From Tannerella sp. (GTDB taxonomy: Bacteria > Bacteroidota > Bacteroidia > Bacteroidales > Tannerellaceae): a stretch of DNA of 7,595 nucleotides. Location: assembly GCA_031289515.1 (NCBI GenBank), contig JAITPH010000099.1:1-7595 (forward strand), written 5' to 3'. The position numbers and the translations under genes are program-made. The notes under the pieces were generated by a model that saw only the letters and a list, made by a program, of their open reading frames with translations, made no database searches and had not been told where the DNA came from. Shown piece after piece: positions 1 through 6,007 of the stretch. Within the stretch, counting starts at the first letter, position 1, and each line of letters opens with the position of its first letter.

Positions 1-142
1 TTGCCGCGCATACGGTAGCAAGCAACACCGTGTTACCCATACGAACAGTGACAGCTCCATCAGCTTGCTTAGCCAGCCGTCCTGTCTCAATGGCGATGGT
101 TCTACCGTCGCCCAAATCAATCGTCTTGTTAATTACATTCAT
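1..142 (-). CDS. pnp: Polynucleotide phosphorylase, N-terminal fragment (runs off the left edge)
   Basis: PNPase is a 3'-5' exoribonuclease that uses phosphate to degrade RNA and takes part in mRNA turnover. The 47 visible codons, from ATG at 142-140, encode the start of the first RNase PH-like domain: DLGDGRTIAIETGRLAKQADG, then VRMGNTVLLATVCAA. I recognise this as the conserved N-terminus of Bacteroidetes PNPase, where the glycine-rich turn and the MGNT-LLATVCA strand are nearly invariant. The start is supported by an in-frame TAA seven codons upstream (163-161) and by homologous N-termini that begin at about the same point. The catalytic second RNase PH domain, KH and S1 domains lie outside the window. 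The gene has its own promoter and a leader hairpin and diverges from the gene at 519. RNase PH itself is the main alternative family, but this N-terminus fits PNPase better. Confidence 0.9.
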   Translation of the reverse strand, partial: MNVINKTIDLGDGRTIAIETGRLAKQADGAVTVRMGNTVLLATVCAA

Positions 143-169
143 CTTTTTTCTTGTTAAATCTTACCTCTT

Positions 170-190
170 TTCGGAATCTCTTCTTCCGAA
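170..190 (-). promoter_or_regulatory. Hairpin in the pnp 5' leader
   Basis: A perfect 7-bp inverted repeat (TTCGGAA at 170-176, TTCCGAA at 184-190) encloses a 7-base loop. It lies in the untranslated leader of pnp, ending 28 bases before the start codon. There is no U-tract after it in the pnp direction, so it is not a terminator. In enterobacteria a pnp leader stem is the target for RNase III-dependent autoregulation. A similar role here is inference only. Confidence 0.45.
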
Positions 191-218
191 TTTTATGTAC
201 ATCTGTTAAATAATCGGA

Positions 219-249
219 CAAAGGTAGTAAATGTTGTACGATTTACAAA
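219..249 (-). promoter_or_regulatory. Bacteroidetes-type promoter for pnp
   Basis: Read on the minus strand, TTTG (249-246) is followed after 19 bases by TACCTTTG (226-219), a perfect match to the Bacteroidetes -7 consensus TAnnTTTG. Transcription would start near 213-215, giving pnp a leader of about 70 nt that contains the hairpin at 170-190. Confidence 0.75.
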
Positions 250-328
250 ATATGACCGCAAATTTTTATTCCGGCAACGTTTTTTTTGAAGATTATTTGC
301 CCTCTGAAAAAATTATTTTTGAAATATA

Positions 329-360
329 TTTGATTTTTCAAACTCTTTGTCTTACCTTTG
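329..360 (+). promoter_or_regulatory. Bacteroidetes-type promoter upstream of the 550-residue protein gene
   Basis: TTTG at 329-332, a 20-base spacer and TACCTTTG at 353-360 match the phylum's sigma-factor consensus. The predicted start near 364-367 gives a long leader (about 150 nt) before the ATG at 519, with no intrinsic terminator between. Confidence 0.75.
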
Positions 361-498
361 CACCGTTTCAGGTAATGAAGATATATGCTGAATAACGGGC
401 GTTGAATATCGAAAATTGATTTTTGGTAGCTTAATGTTTTGATATTCAGTTGTTTCCACGCCCGTGATGATTATGATAATCCTTGCAAAGGAAACGGT
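361..498 (+). ncRNA. Structured leader RNA or embedded small RNA
   Basis: The stretch between the promoter and the gene at 519 can fold into one long interrupted hairpin. A closing stem pairs 362-369 (ACCGTTTC) with 491-498 (GAAACGGT), 8 bp. A symmetric internal loop follows, 25 bases on each side (370-394 and 466-490). An upper arm then pairs 395-402 with 458-465 (8 bp) and 403-410 with 441-448 (8 bp), separated by a 9-base bulge at 449-457 and capped by a 30-base apical region. The layout of closing stem, central bubble and long terminal arm resembles 6S RNA. However, it is short for that family and there is no terminator after it, so an mRNA leader is as likely. The first few bases of the closing stem may lie upstream of the true start site. 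A six-codon frame (375-395, MKIYAE) inside it may be chance. Confidence 0.4.
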
Positions 499-518
499 AA
501 GGTGTAAAAAAAGTAGAT

Positions 519-2171
519 ATGAAAAAAAAATTTGTTTTTCTTTTATTGCTTTTCGGAGCTATATTCAGCCTTCAGGCGCAAGATAAACTTGTGCTGCGTA
601 ACGGCAGAACTATTGAAGTATACGTCCAACGAATCGTCGAGGATGACGTGGAGTATGTTTACCCCGGCGAGACTCCTGTGTACAAACGCCCCAAGTCGGC
701 TATTTCCTACATCCAGTACGAAAATGGCAGGAAAGATGTTTTCGACGAAGGCCAGCGTTCCCAAAGAAGTACGACTACAAGCCGTACAACGCCGTCGGAC
801 GCCGCTTCCTCAAACCGCTCGACTTCGTCGGGATCAAGATTGTCGAACAACGACGAGATATTCTGGCAAGACGTAAAAACAACATTCATGGAGTCGGAAG
901 TCAGCGGCATGACGCGACTGAAAAGAGTGAACGCCGTATCAAGCATAAGCTATAAAGACGCCGTACAGCAACTCAAGAAGAAAGCCGCTGCCATCGGTGG
1001 AACGACAATCCTCATCATGGACGTTCCCGAAAACGACAATAGCAACGATATCGAAATAATGGGCATCGCTTATCGCGACGAAAGTATGGAATATACGCCC
1101 AAAACTGCAACCGAACGCAATAACGCTCCGGTAGAATCGCCGTCAAACGTCCGCCGTCGCCGTATAGCACAGCAAATGGAAAGCTATAACAACGAATCCA
1201 ATCTCCGGACTAATGACAATACGAATAAACCGGCGCAAACATCAAGAGGCACATCTTCGTCTCAACGCAATACCGATTCCCGCAGTAACGCCGCCTCGTC
1301 TCAGACTGATGACGACAACTCGCCCGACGCCCTTTACCTGATAAGCGGACGTGTCATAAAAGGTACAATCGAAGAGTTCGAGCCTGACGATTTCGTCAGC
1401 ATACGCACTGCAGCAGGCAAAATCTACGAATACTCAATGGACGACGTTAAACGTGTCTCGCGCGGCAGAAGCTCCTCAACATCCGCCCGAACAACCAAAC
1501 AGCAGACAACAAAGAAACCGGCCGCTCCTCGCCGTCAGGACACATACGAAGATGACTATTCATCCTCTACCGGAGGCTACAAGGGCACTTTCGACTTGGG
1601 CTATTCCATGGCTGTAGGCGGAACCGGCGAAAAAGGCTCTTTCGAGGTAAATACCAGCCACGGTTTTCAGATTAACGACTATCTCTTTGTAGGCGCAGGC
1701 GTGGGATTGCATGTCTATAATGCACGCGACCCTCTACTTAAAGCGAATATGGGTACGGAAAAATATCCCCAATATGTTAATACCGACAAATATCCTATGG
1801 ATTCCGTCACGTATATGCACGCAATAGACTCTTCATTCTATACCCTCCCGATATTTGTGGATATTCGCGGATACCTCCCTCTCGCAAACCCATCTATCGT
1901 ACCTTTTGCCATGCTCCGCATCGGTTATGCGTTTAATCTTAGCGACGGATTCGGCGGCATGGGCATGTACATGAATCCGGCAATAGGCATAAAATATCAG
2001 ATGACGAATATGATTGGCGCCACTTTAAGTTTAGGCTATTCATACCAAGGCTATGGCGGCATACCCCAAGACGGAGGTTATGGCTTCTATTACATAAAAG
2101 ATAAAAGCGGCGCTCCGTATGAAGCCCAGGGAGCCGGATGTTTCACCCTAAAACTCGGAATAGAATTTTAA
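519..2171 (+). CDS. Secreted modular protein with predicted C-terminal outer-membrane beta-barrel
   Basis: 550 residues; I do not recognise a named gene. Residues 1-20 are a signal peptide (KKK, then a hydrophobic core ending SLQA before Q21); there is no lipobox. Residues 22-75 are a small beta-rich module (LVLRNGRTIEVYVQRI... VYKRPKSAISYIQYENG). A second, diverged copy is at about 269-316 (ALYLISGRVIKGTIEEF... VKRV). Between them, residues 113-186 resemble a DUF4156/RcsF-like domain, with an A...LKKKAAAIGGTTILI helix-strand and a closing MGIAYR. Low-complexity Ser/Thr/Asn/Arg linkers (about 79-110, 187-268, 315-350) join the modules. Residues about 353-550 alternate polar and aromatic/Gly-rich strands and end GIEF, typical of a small outer-membrane barrel with terminal Phe. 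A plausible job is surface or envelope anchoring, but the function is unknown. The gene stands alone, with its own promoter and a long structured leader. Confidence 0.8.
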   Translation: MKKKFVFLLLLFGAIFSLQAQDKLVLRNGRTIEVYVQRIVEDDVEYVYPGETPVYKRPKSAISYIQYENGRKDVFDEGQRSQRSTTTSRTTPSDAASSNRSTSSGSRLSNNDEIFWQDVKTTFMESEVSGMTRLKRVNAVSSISYKDAVQQLKKKAAAIGGTTILIMDVPENDNSNDIEIMGIAYRDESMEYTPKTATERNNAPVESPSNVRRRRIAQQMESYNNESNLRTNDNTNKPAQTSRGTSSSQRNTDSRSNAASSQTDDDNSPDALYLISGRVIKGTIEEFEPDDFVSIRTAAGKIYEYSMDDVKRVSRGRSSSTSARTTKQQTTKKPAAPRRQDTYEDDYSSSTGGYKGTFDLGYSMAVGGTGEKGSFEVNTSHGFQINDYLFVGAGVGLHVYNARDPLLKANMGTEKYPQYVNTDKYPMDSVTYMHAIDSSFYTLPIFVDIRGYLPLANPSIVPFAMLRIGYAFNLSDGFGGMGMYMNPAIGIKYQMTNMIGATLSLGYSYQGYGGIPQDGGYGFYYIKDKSGAPYEAQGAGCFTLKLGIEF

Positions 2172-2269
2172 CGCGCGTACATACATATAAAGTGAACATT
2201 TGAAAATAGAGACGTCTGACATTATCCGGATGGATGAAGTAATGCTGGTTCTTTAAAAATCATATTTTA

Positions 2270-2301
2270 TTTGGCAGTAATAAAATAATATAGTATCTTT
2301 G
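2270..2301 (+). promoter_or_regulatory. Promoter driving a short terminated transcript
   Basis: TTTG (2270-2273), 20 bases, then TATCTTTG (2294-2301) match the Bacteroidetes promoter consensus. The transcript would start near 2305-2308 and meet a strong intrinsic terminator by 2381, so the promoter appears to serve a small RNA or an attenuated leader and not directly metG, which has its own promoter. Confidence 0.65.
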
Positions 2302-2305
2302 CTGC

Positions 2306-2381
2306 GTATTAGAAATAATACAGGCTCCCCTTAGTTGGGAAAGACTAAGGCTTACCCCTCAATTGCAGAGGGGTTTTTTTT
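2306..2381 (+). ncRNA. Candidate small RNA or attenuator leader, about 75 nt
   Basis: Three hairpins fill the space between promoter and T-tract. GTATT/AATAC (2306-2310 with 2317-2321) is a weak 5' stem. CCTTAGT/ACTAAGG (2329-2335 with 2344-2350) is a perfect 7-bp stem with loop TGGGAAAG. CCCCTC/GAGGGG (2355-2360 with 2368-2373) is the terminator. An alternative pairing of CCCCTT (2327-2332) with GAGGGG is possible with one G-U pair, so an antiterminator state cannot be excluded. A short broken reading frame starts just after the T-tract. The element could therefore be an attenuator for that frame or a free sRNA. It matches no RNA family that I recognise. Confidence 0.5.
2355..2381 (+). terminator. 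Intrinsic (Rho-independent) terminator
   Basis: CCCCTC (2355-2360), a 7-base loop, GAGGGG (2368-2373) and an uninterrupted run of eight T (2374-2381) form a textbook terminator on the plus strand, about 75 bases after the predicted transcription start. Confidence 0.85.
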
Positions 2382-2392
2382 ATGAAAAAGAC

Positions 2393-2524
2393 ATGGAAGA
2401 GAAAAAGCAAAAAGTGATAGTCTAAAATCTTTCCGACCGCAAACTTTACGAAGACTGTTTGCTCCCTGAAATCGTAACACTTCCGGACGGCTTCGTTTTG
2501 AAGCGACCCGACAAATGGAAATAG
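2393..2524 (+). pseudogene. Small reading frame interrupted by an in-frame TAA
   Basis: From ATG at 2393 the frame reads MEEKKQKVIV, a TAA at 2423-2425, then 32 more sense codons (starting NLSDRKLYEDCLLPEIVTLP and ending LKRPDKWK) to TAG at 2522-2524. The part after the stop has the codon choices of the neighbouring genes (GAC, CGC, CTT, CCG, GGC) and a protein-like composition, which suggests a 43-residue protein inactivated by one change to TAA. No good start codon lies just after the stop. An overlapping frame from ATG 2382 gives only MKKTWKRKSKK. It lies directly behind the terminator at 2355-2381. I do not recognise a family. Alternatives are non-coding sequence or a sequencing error. 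Confidence 0.35.
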
Positions 2525-2598
2525 AACAATTAATGGATAGGTCAATCGAAATGAAATGCCTGCTTTTTTCGCTCAATCCAATAAAAGCAAGACAAGAT

Positions 2599-2631
2599 TT
2601 TGTGTTATTATCGGATTTTTTCATACCTTTG
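2599..2631 (+). promoter_or_regulatory. metG promoter with very short leader
   Basis: TTTG (2599-2602), 21 bases, then TACCTTTG (2624-2631) match the Bacteroidetes consensus. A start near 2635-2638 leaves only about 15-18 untranslated bases before ATG 2653, so no T-box, riboswitch or other large leader can precede metG from this promoter. An inverted repeat (TGCTTTT 2561-2567, AAAAGCA 2583-2589) lies just upstream; its role, if any, is unknown. Confidence 0.7.
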
Positions 2632-2652
2632 CGACCAAAATTATGATTGCAA

Positions 2653-4695
2653 ATGGAAGATAAACATTTCAAACGAACACTTATCACTTCAGCGCTGCCA
2701 TACGCCAACGGACCTGTCCACATAGGACACCTCGCCGGAGTATACGTACCGGCCGATATCTATGCGCGTTATCTTCGTCTCAAGGGCGAAGAAGTGCTGT
2801 TCATCGGCGGATCCGACGAGCATGGCGTCCCGATCACTCTACGCGCAAAAAAAGAGGGAGTTACGCCGCAGACTATTGTAGACCTCTATCATGGCATCAT
2901 CAAAAAATCATTCGAAGATTTCGGTATCTCGTTTGATATTTATTCACGTACAACTTCCGATACCCATCATCAGGTGGCTTCCAACTTCTTCAGGACGCTC
3001 TACGACAAAGGCGTCTTCGAAGAAAAGACAAGCGAACAATACTATGACGAAGAAGCAAAACAATTTCTCGCAGACCGCTATATTACAGGCACATGCCCGC
3101 ATTGCGGAAATGAAAAAGCCTACGGCGACCAGTGCGAGGCTTGCGGAACGTCGCTAAGTCCTAACGACCTGAAAACTCCGAAATCGACAATCAGCGGTAG
3201 CCGTCCGGTTATGCGCGAGACGAAACACTGGTATCTCCCGCTCGACAAATACGAGCCGTTCCTCCGTAAATGGATTATGGAAGACCATAAGGAATGGAAA
3301 CCAAACGTTTACGGACAATGCAAAAGCTGGCTCGACATGGGTCTGCAACCGCGAGCCGTAAGCCGCGACCTCGATTGGGGCATACCGGTTCCCATTGACG
3401 GCGCTGAAGGCAAAGTGCTGTATGTGTGGTTTGACGCTCCGATAGGATATATTTCCAACACTAAGGAATTGCGTCCCGACGATTGGGAAAAATGGTGGAA
3501 AGACCCGACGACTAAAATGGTTCATTTCATCGGAAAAGACAATATCGTCTTCCATTGCATCGTTTTTCCGACCATGCTCAAAGCCGAAGGCTCTTTCATA
3601 CTGCCCGATAACGTTCCGGCTAACGAGTTTCTGAATCTCGAAAACGACAAGATTTCGACTTCGCGCAACTGGGCTGTCTGGCTCAACGAATATCTCGAAG
3701 ACATGCCCGGCAAACAGGACGTCCTGCGTTATGTCCTGACTGCTAATGCTCCCGAAACAAAAGACAATGACTTCACATGGAAAGATTTTCAGGCTCGCAA
3801 TAACAACGAACTCGTGGCTATCCTCGGAAATTTCGTCAACAGGACATTAGTCCTGACCGGAAAATATTTCGATAATATAACGCCCGGATGCGGCGAACTG
3901 ACGGATTACGACAAAAATACTCTCAAAGAATTTGCCGAAGTTAAAACCGACGTGGAAAAACTTCTTGATACATACCATTTCCGCGACGCCCAAAAGGAAG
4001 CGATGAACCTCGCCCGTATCGGCAACAAGTATCTCGCCGATACCGAGCCTTGGAAATTAGCGAAGACAGACATGGATCGGGTCGCAACAATTCTTAATAT
4101 TTCGCTTCAGATAACGGCAAACCTCGCTATCGCTTTCGAGCCTTTCCTGCCTTTCAGCATGGATAAACTTAATAAAATGCTCAATGTGAAGCCTTTGGGA
4201 TGGAACAAATTAGGCTCTACCGAACTGCTCAAAGCCGGTCATCAACTTGGAACAACAGCGCTCCTCTTTGATAAAATTGAAGACGACGTTATCGAAAAAC
4301 AGGTACAAAAACTCCTTGAAACAAAGAAAGCTAATGAGGCTGCCGAAAAACAGGCTGCTCCCATTCGCGAAACCGTCTCTTTCGATGATTTTACGAAACT
4401 TGATATTCGGGTAGGTACTGTCCTCGAATGTACCAAAGTGCCGAAGGCTGATAAACTGTTGCAATTTACCATCGACGACGGTCTCGCCAAACGTACAATC
4501 ATTTCCGGCATTGCGGGATACTACAAACCGGAAGAACTTGCAGGCAAACAGGTATGTTTCATTGCTAACCTCGCGCCGCGCAAACTTAAAAGCGTCACCT
4601 CCGAAGGCATGATTCTTTCGGCCGAAAATGCTGACGGCAGTCTGGCTGTTATCATTCCGGAAAAGACGGTTTCACCCGGAAGCGAAGTAAAATAG
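2653..4695 (+). CDS. metG: Methionyl-tRNA synthetase
   Basis: Cytoplasmic enzyme that charges tRNA-Met with methionine using ATP. It has 680 residues, the usual length for the long Bacteroidetes form. Visible parts: the HIGH motif at 23-26 within ALPYANGPVHIGHLAG; the GGSDEHG motif at 52-58; a zinc knuckle with Cys148, Cys151, Cys161 and Cys164; WFDAPIGY at 259-266; and KISTS at 333-337, the family's KMSKS-equivalent. An anticodon-binding helical domain occupies about 380-550. A charged linker (about 545-570) leads to a C-terminal EMAP/Trbp111-like tRNA-binding domain from about 574 (FTKLDIRVGTV...). I chose ATG 2653 because it gives the family N-terminus. The in-frame TTG two codons upstream is not needed, and ATG 2643 is in another frame and stops at once. 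The gene is intact, with the aminotransferase gene starting 7 bases downstream. Confidence 0.97.
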   Translation: MEDKHFKRTLITSALPYANGPVHIGHLAGVYVPADIYARYLRLKGEEVLFIGGSDEHGVPITLRAKKEGVTPQTIVDLYHGIIKKSFEDFGISFDIYSRTTSDTHHQVASNFFRTLYDKGVFEEKTSEQYYDEEAKQFLADRYITGTCPHCGNEKAYGDQCEACGTSLSPNDLKTPKSTISGSRPVMRETKHWYLPLDKYEPFLRKWIMEDHKEWKPNVYGQCKSWLDMGLQPRAVSRDLDWGIPVPIDGAEGKVLYVWFDAPIGYISNTKELRPDDWEKWWKDPTTKMVHFIGKDNIVFHCIVFPTMLKAEGSFILPDNVPANEFLNLENDKISTSRNWAVWLNEYLEDMPGKQDVLRYVLTANAPETKDNDFTWKDFQARNNNELVAILGNFVNRTLVLTGKYFDNITPGCGELTDYDKNTLKEFAEVKTDVEKLLDTYHFRDAQKEAMNLARIGNKYLADTEPWKLAKTDMDRVATILNISLQITANLAIAFEPFLPFSMDKLNKMLNVKPLGWNKLGSTELLKAGHQLGTTALLFDKIEDDVIEKQVQKLLETKKANEAAEKQAAPIRETVSFDDFTKLDIRVGTVLECTKVPKADKLLQFTIDDGLAKRTIISGIAGYYKPEELAGKQVCFIANLAPRKLKSVTSEGMILSAENADGSLAVIIPEKTVSPGSEVK

Positions 4696-4702
4696 CAGTT
4701 TA

Positions 4703-5815
4703 ATGAAAGACCTCAGTAGCCAGTATTTACGCCTAAAAACCGAGATAGACAGGGCTGTTTTGGACGTCTTCGAGAACGCCGAGTTCATCAACGGCGCTCC
4801 GGTAAAGGCTTTCTGCAAGCGGTTGTCTTCGTATATGGACGCTCCTTACGTTGTCCCTTGCGGAAACGGCACGGATGCTCTTCGATTTGCGTTGCAAGCG
4901 TTGAATATCGGACATGAAAACGACGTCATCGTGCCTGCCTTCACTTATATCGCGCCCATCGAAGCGGTTGCATCGGTAGGAGCTTCTCCGATTGTTGTCG
5001 ACGTCGATCCCTATACATATAATATTAATCCCGAACTTATAGAGAACGCAATAACGATTCGCACAAAAGCTATAATCGTAGTTCATCTGTTCGGTCAGTC
5101 GTGCAATATGGAGGCTATCCAAAAAATCGCCGACAAATACAAACTGCTAATTATCGAAGACAACGCCCAATCGCTTGGCGCTACATATATATATAAGGAT
5201 GGACGTAATCAAAAAATCGGTACTCTCGGACATGTAGGCGTCACCTCTTTCTTTCCTACAAAACCTCTTGCCTGCTACGGCGACGGCGGCGCTGTCTTTA
5301 CATCCGACGGCGAACTTGCCGAACAAATACGGTTACTCGCCAATCATGGTCAGACGAAAAAATATCATCATAAGATAATCGGCTCAAATTCAAGGCTTGA
5401 CACGGTACAGGCAGCCATTCTCAACGTGAAAATGGATTATATGGACGAGTTTACGGAACGCCGCAGGCAGATAGCCGAACGCTATGACCAAACGCTCAAA
5501 AGTTGTCCGGATATTGTCATTCCCGAAAAAAGCCGGTTTTCTACTCATGTTTATCATCAGTATACCATTCGGGTCAAAAACGGCAAACGCGATGCTTTAA
5601 AGGCATATTTAGCCGAAAAAGACGTTCCTTCGGCGGTATATTATCCGATGCCGGTGCATGAACAGGAAGCGTATCGCTGGGTGGCGCGACTGTCGGGCAA
5701 TCTCGACGTATCCAAATGTCTTTGCAGCGAAGTGCTCTCCCTACCCGTCCATTCCGAAATGTCCAACGAAAAACAAACCCATATCATCGAAACTATCGGT
5801 AAATTTTTCTTCTAA
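4703..5815 (+). CDS. DegT/DnrJ/EryC1/StrS family sugar-nucleotide aminotransferase (WbpE-like)
   Basis: A PLP enzyme of 370 residues that moves an amino group, normally from glutamate, onto a keto-sugar nucleotide. Motifs in order: VPCGNGTDAL (51-60), the phosphate-binding region; PAFTYIAP (78-85); IIEDNAQSLGA (150-160) with Asp153 for the PLP pyridine nitrogen; SFFPTKPLACYGDGGA (182-197) with Lys187 as the Schiff-base lysine; NSRLDTVQAAIL (229-240); VYYPMPVH (312-319); LSLPVHSEM (345-353). The family's usual lysine context has Asn-Leu-Gly after the Lys; here it is Pro-Leu-Ala. The sequence resembles WbpE/PorR-type enzymes acting on UDP-3-keto-GlcNAcA, but substrate choice cannot be fixed from sequence alone. 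It sits 7 bases behind metG with no promoter between, so it is probably co-transcribed. A dehydrogenase suited to make its substrate follows at 6008. Confidence 0.9.
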   Translation: MKDLSSQYLRLKTEIDRAVLDVFENAEFINGAPVKAFCKRLSSYMDAPYVVPCGNGTDALRFALQALNIGHENDVIVPAFTYIAPIEAVASVGASPIVVDVDPYTYNINPELIENAITIRTKAIIVVHLFGQSCNMEAIQKIADKYKLLIIEDNAQSLGATYIYKDGRNQKIGTLGHVGVTSFFPTKPLACYGDGGAVFTSDGELAEQIRLLANHGQTKKYHHKIIGSNSRLDTVQAAILNVKMDYMDEFTERRRQIAERYDQTLKSCPDIVIPEKSRFSTHVYHQYTIRVKNGKRDALKAYLAEKDVPSAVYYPMPVHEQEAYRWVARLSGNLDVSKCLCSEVLSLPVHSEMSNEKQTHIIETIGKFFF

Positions 5816-5889
5816 CATTCGTTCCGTACCTCTTTCTTAACGCTTTATGCAAAAGATTATGATCTGTCGGTAAAAATATCGCGTCATAT

Positions 5890-5920
5890 TTTGTATTTCG
5901 CTTTATTTGTCGTATATTTG
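5890..5920 (+). promoter_or_regulatory. Promoter of the sugar dehydrogenase gene
   Basis: TTTG (5890-5893), 19 bases, then TATATTTG (5913-5920) fit the Bacteroidetes consensus. The start should fall near 5924-5927, exactly where the repeated leader element begins. The dehydrogenase can therefore be transcribed apart from metG and the aminotransferase gene. No clear terminator is visible in 5816-5889. Confidence 0.7.
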
Positions 5921-5924
5921 CACA

Positions 5925-5973
5925 ATCTTTGTTGCCCCGCAAATGGGAGTGACGGGGCTTTGCCGTGTATAGA
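5925..5973 (+). repeat. Repeated 5' leader RNA element, copy 1 (pseudoknot-capable)
   Basis: ATCTTTGT (5925-5932) begins 4 bases after the -7 box. Then GCCCCG (5934-5939) pairs with CGGGGC (5953-5958) around a 13-base loop containing GGGAGTGA (5945-5952). A competing hairpin ACGG/CCGT (5952-5955 with 5963-5966) shares the 3' strand, so two folds are mutually exclusive. The loop octamer is perfectly complementary to TCACTCCC at 5986-5993, 14 bases before ATG 6008; together they would form a classic H-type pseudoknot with no gap between the stems. Bases 5944-5967 match 7147-7170 at 23 of 24 positions. I see no match to a named riboswitch. Confidence 0.65.
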
Positions 5974-6007
5974 GCATAGCAGATTTCACTCCCGATCCAT
6001 AACCGAA

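Noticed and set aside
375..395. Leader mini-frame MKIYAE
   Set aside because: Six codons are too few to judge. It lies in the internal loop of the predicted fold and shows no run of a regulatory amino acid.
2306..2381. T-box or SAM riboswitch for metG
   Set aside because: No T-box bulge sequence or SAM aptamer core is visible, the RNA ends in a terminator about 270 bases before metG, and metG has its own promoter.
2533..2646. A 37-codon plus-strand frame starting at ATG 2533
   Set aside because: It contains the metG -33 and -7 boxes and ends just before metG. The coincidence of an AT-rich promoter without stops explains it better than a gene.
2352..2723. A 123-codon minus-strand frame across the metG promoter
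   Set aside because: It runs through the terminator, the metG promoter and the metG start, has no promoter of its own that I can see, and its protein is not family-like.
5934..5966. preQ1 or SAM-II riboswitch, suggested by the small pseudoknot
   Set aside because: The conserved loop and tail bases that I know for these aptamers are not present, and the downstream gene is not a queuosine or methionine gene.
5891..6007. An N-terminal extension of the dehydrogenase from upstream codons
   Set aside because: The extension would translate the promoter and leader element, while ATG 6008 gives the expected Rossmann-fold start MKKIRFAVAGCG.
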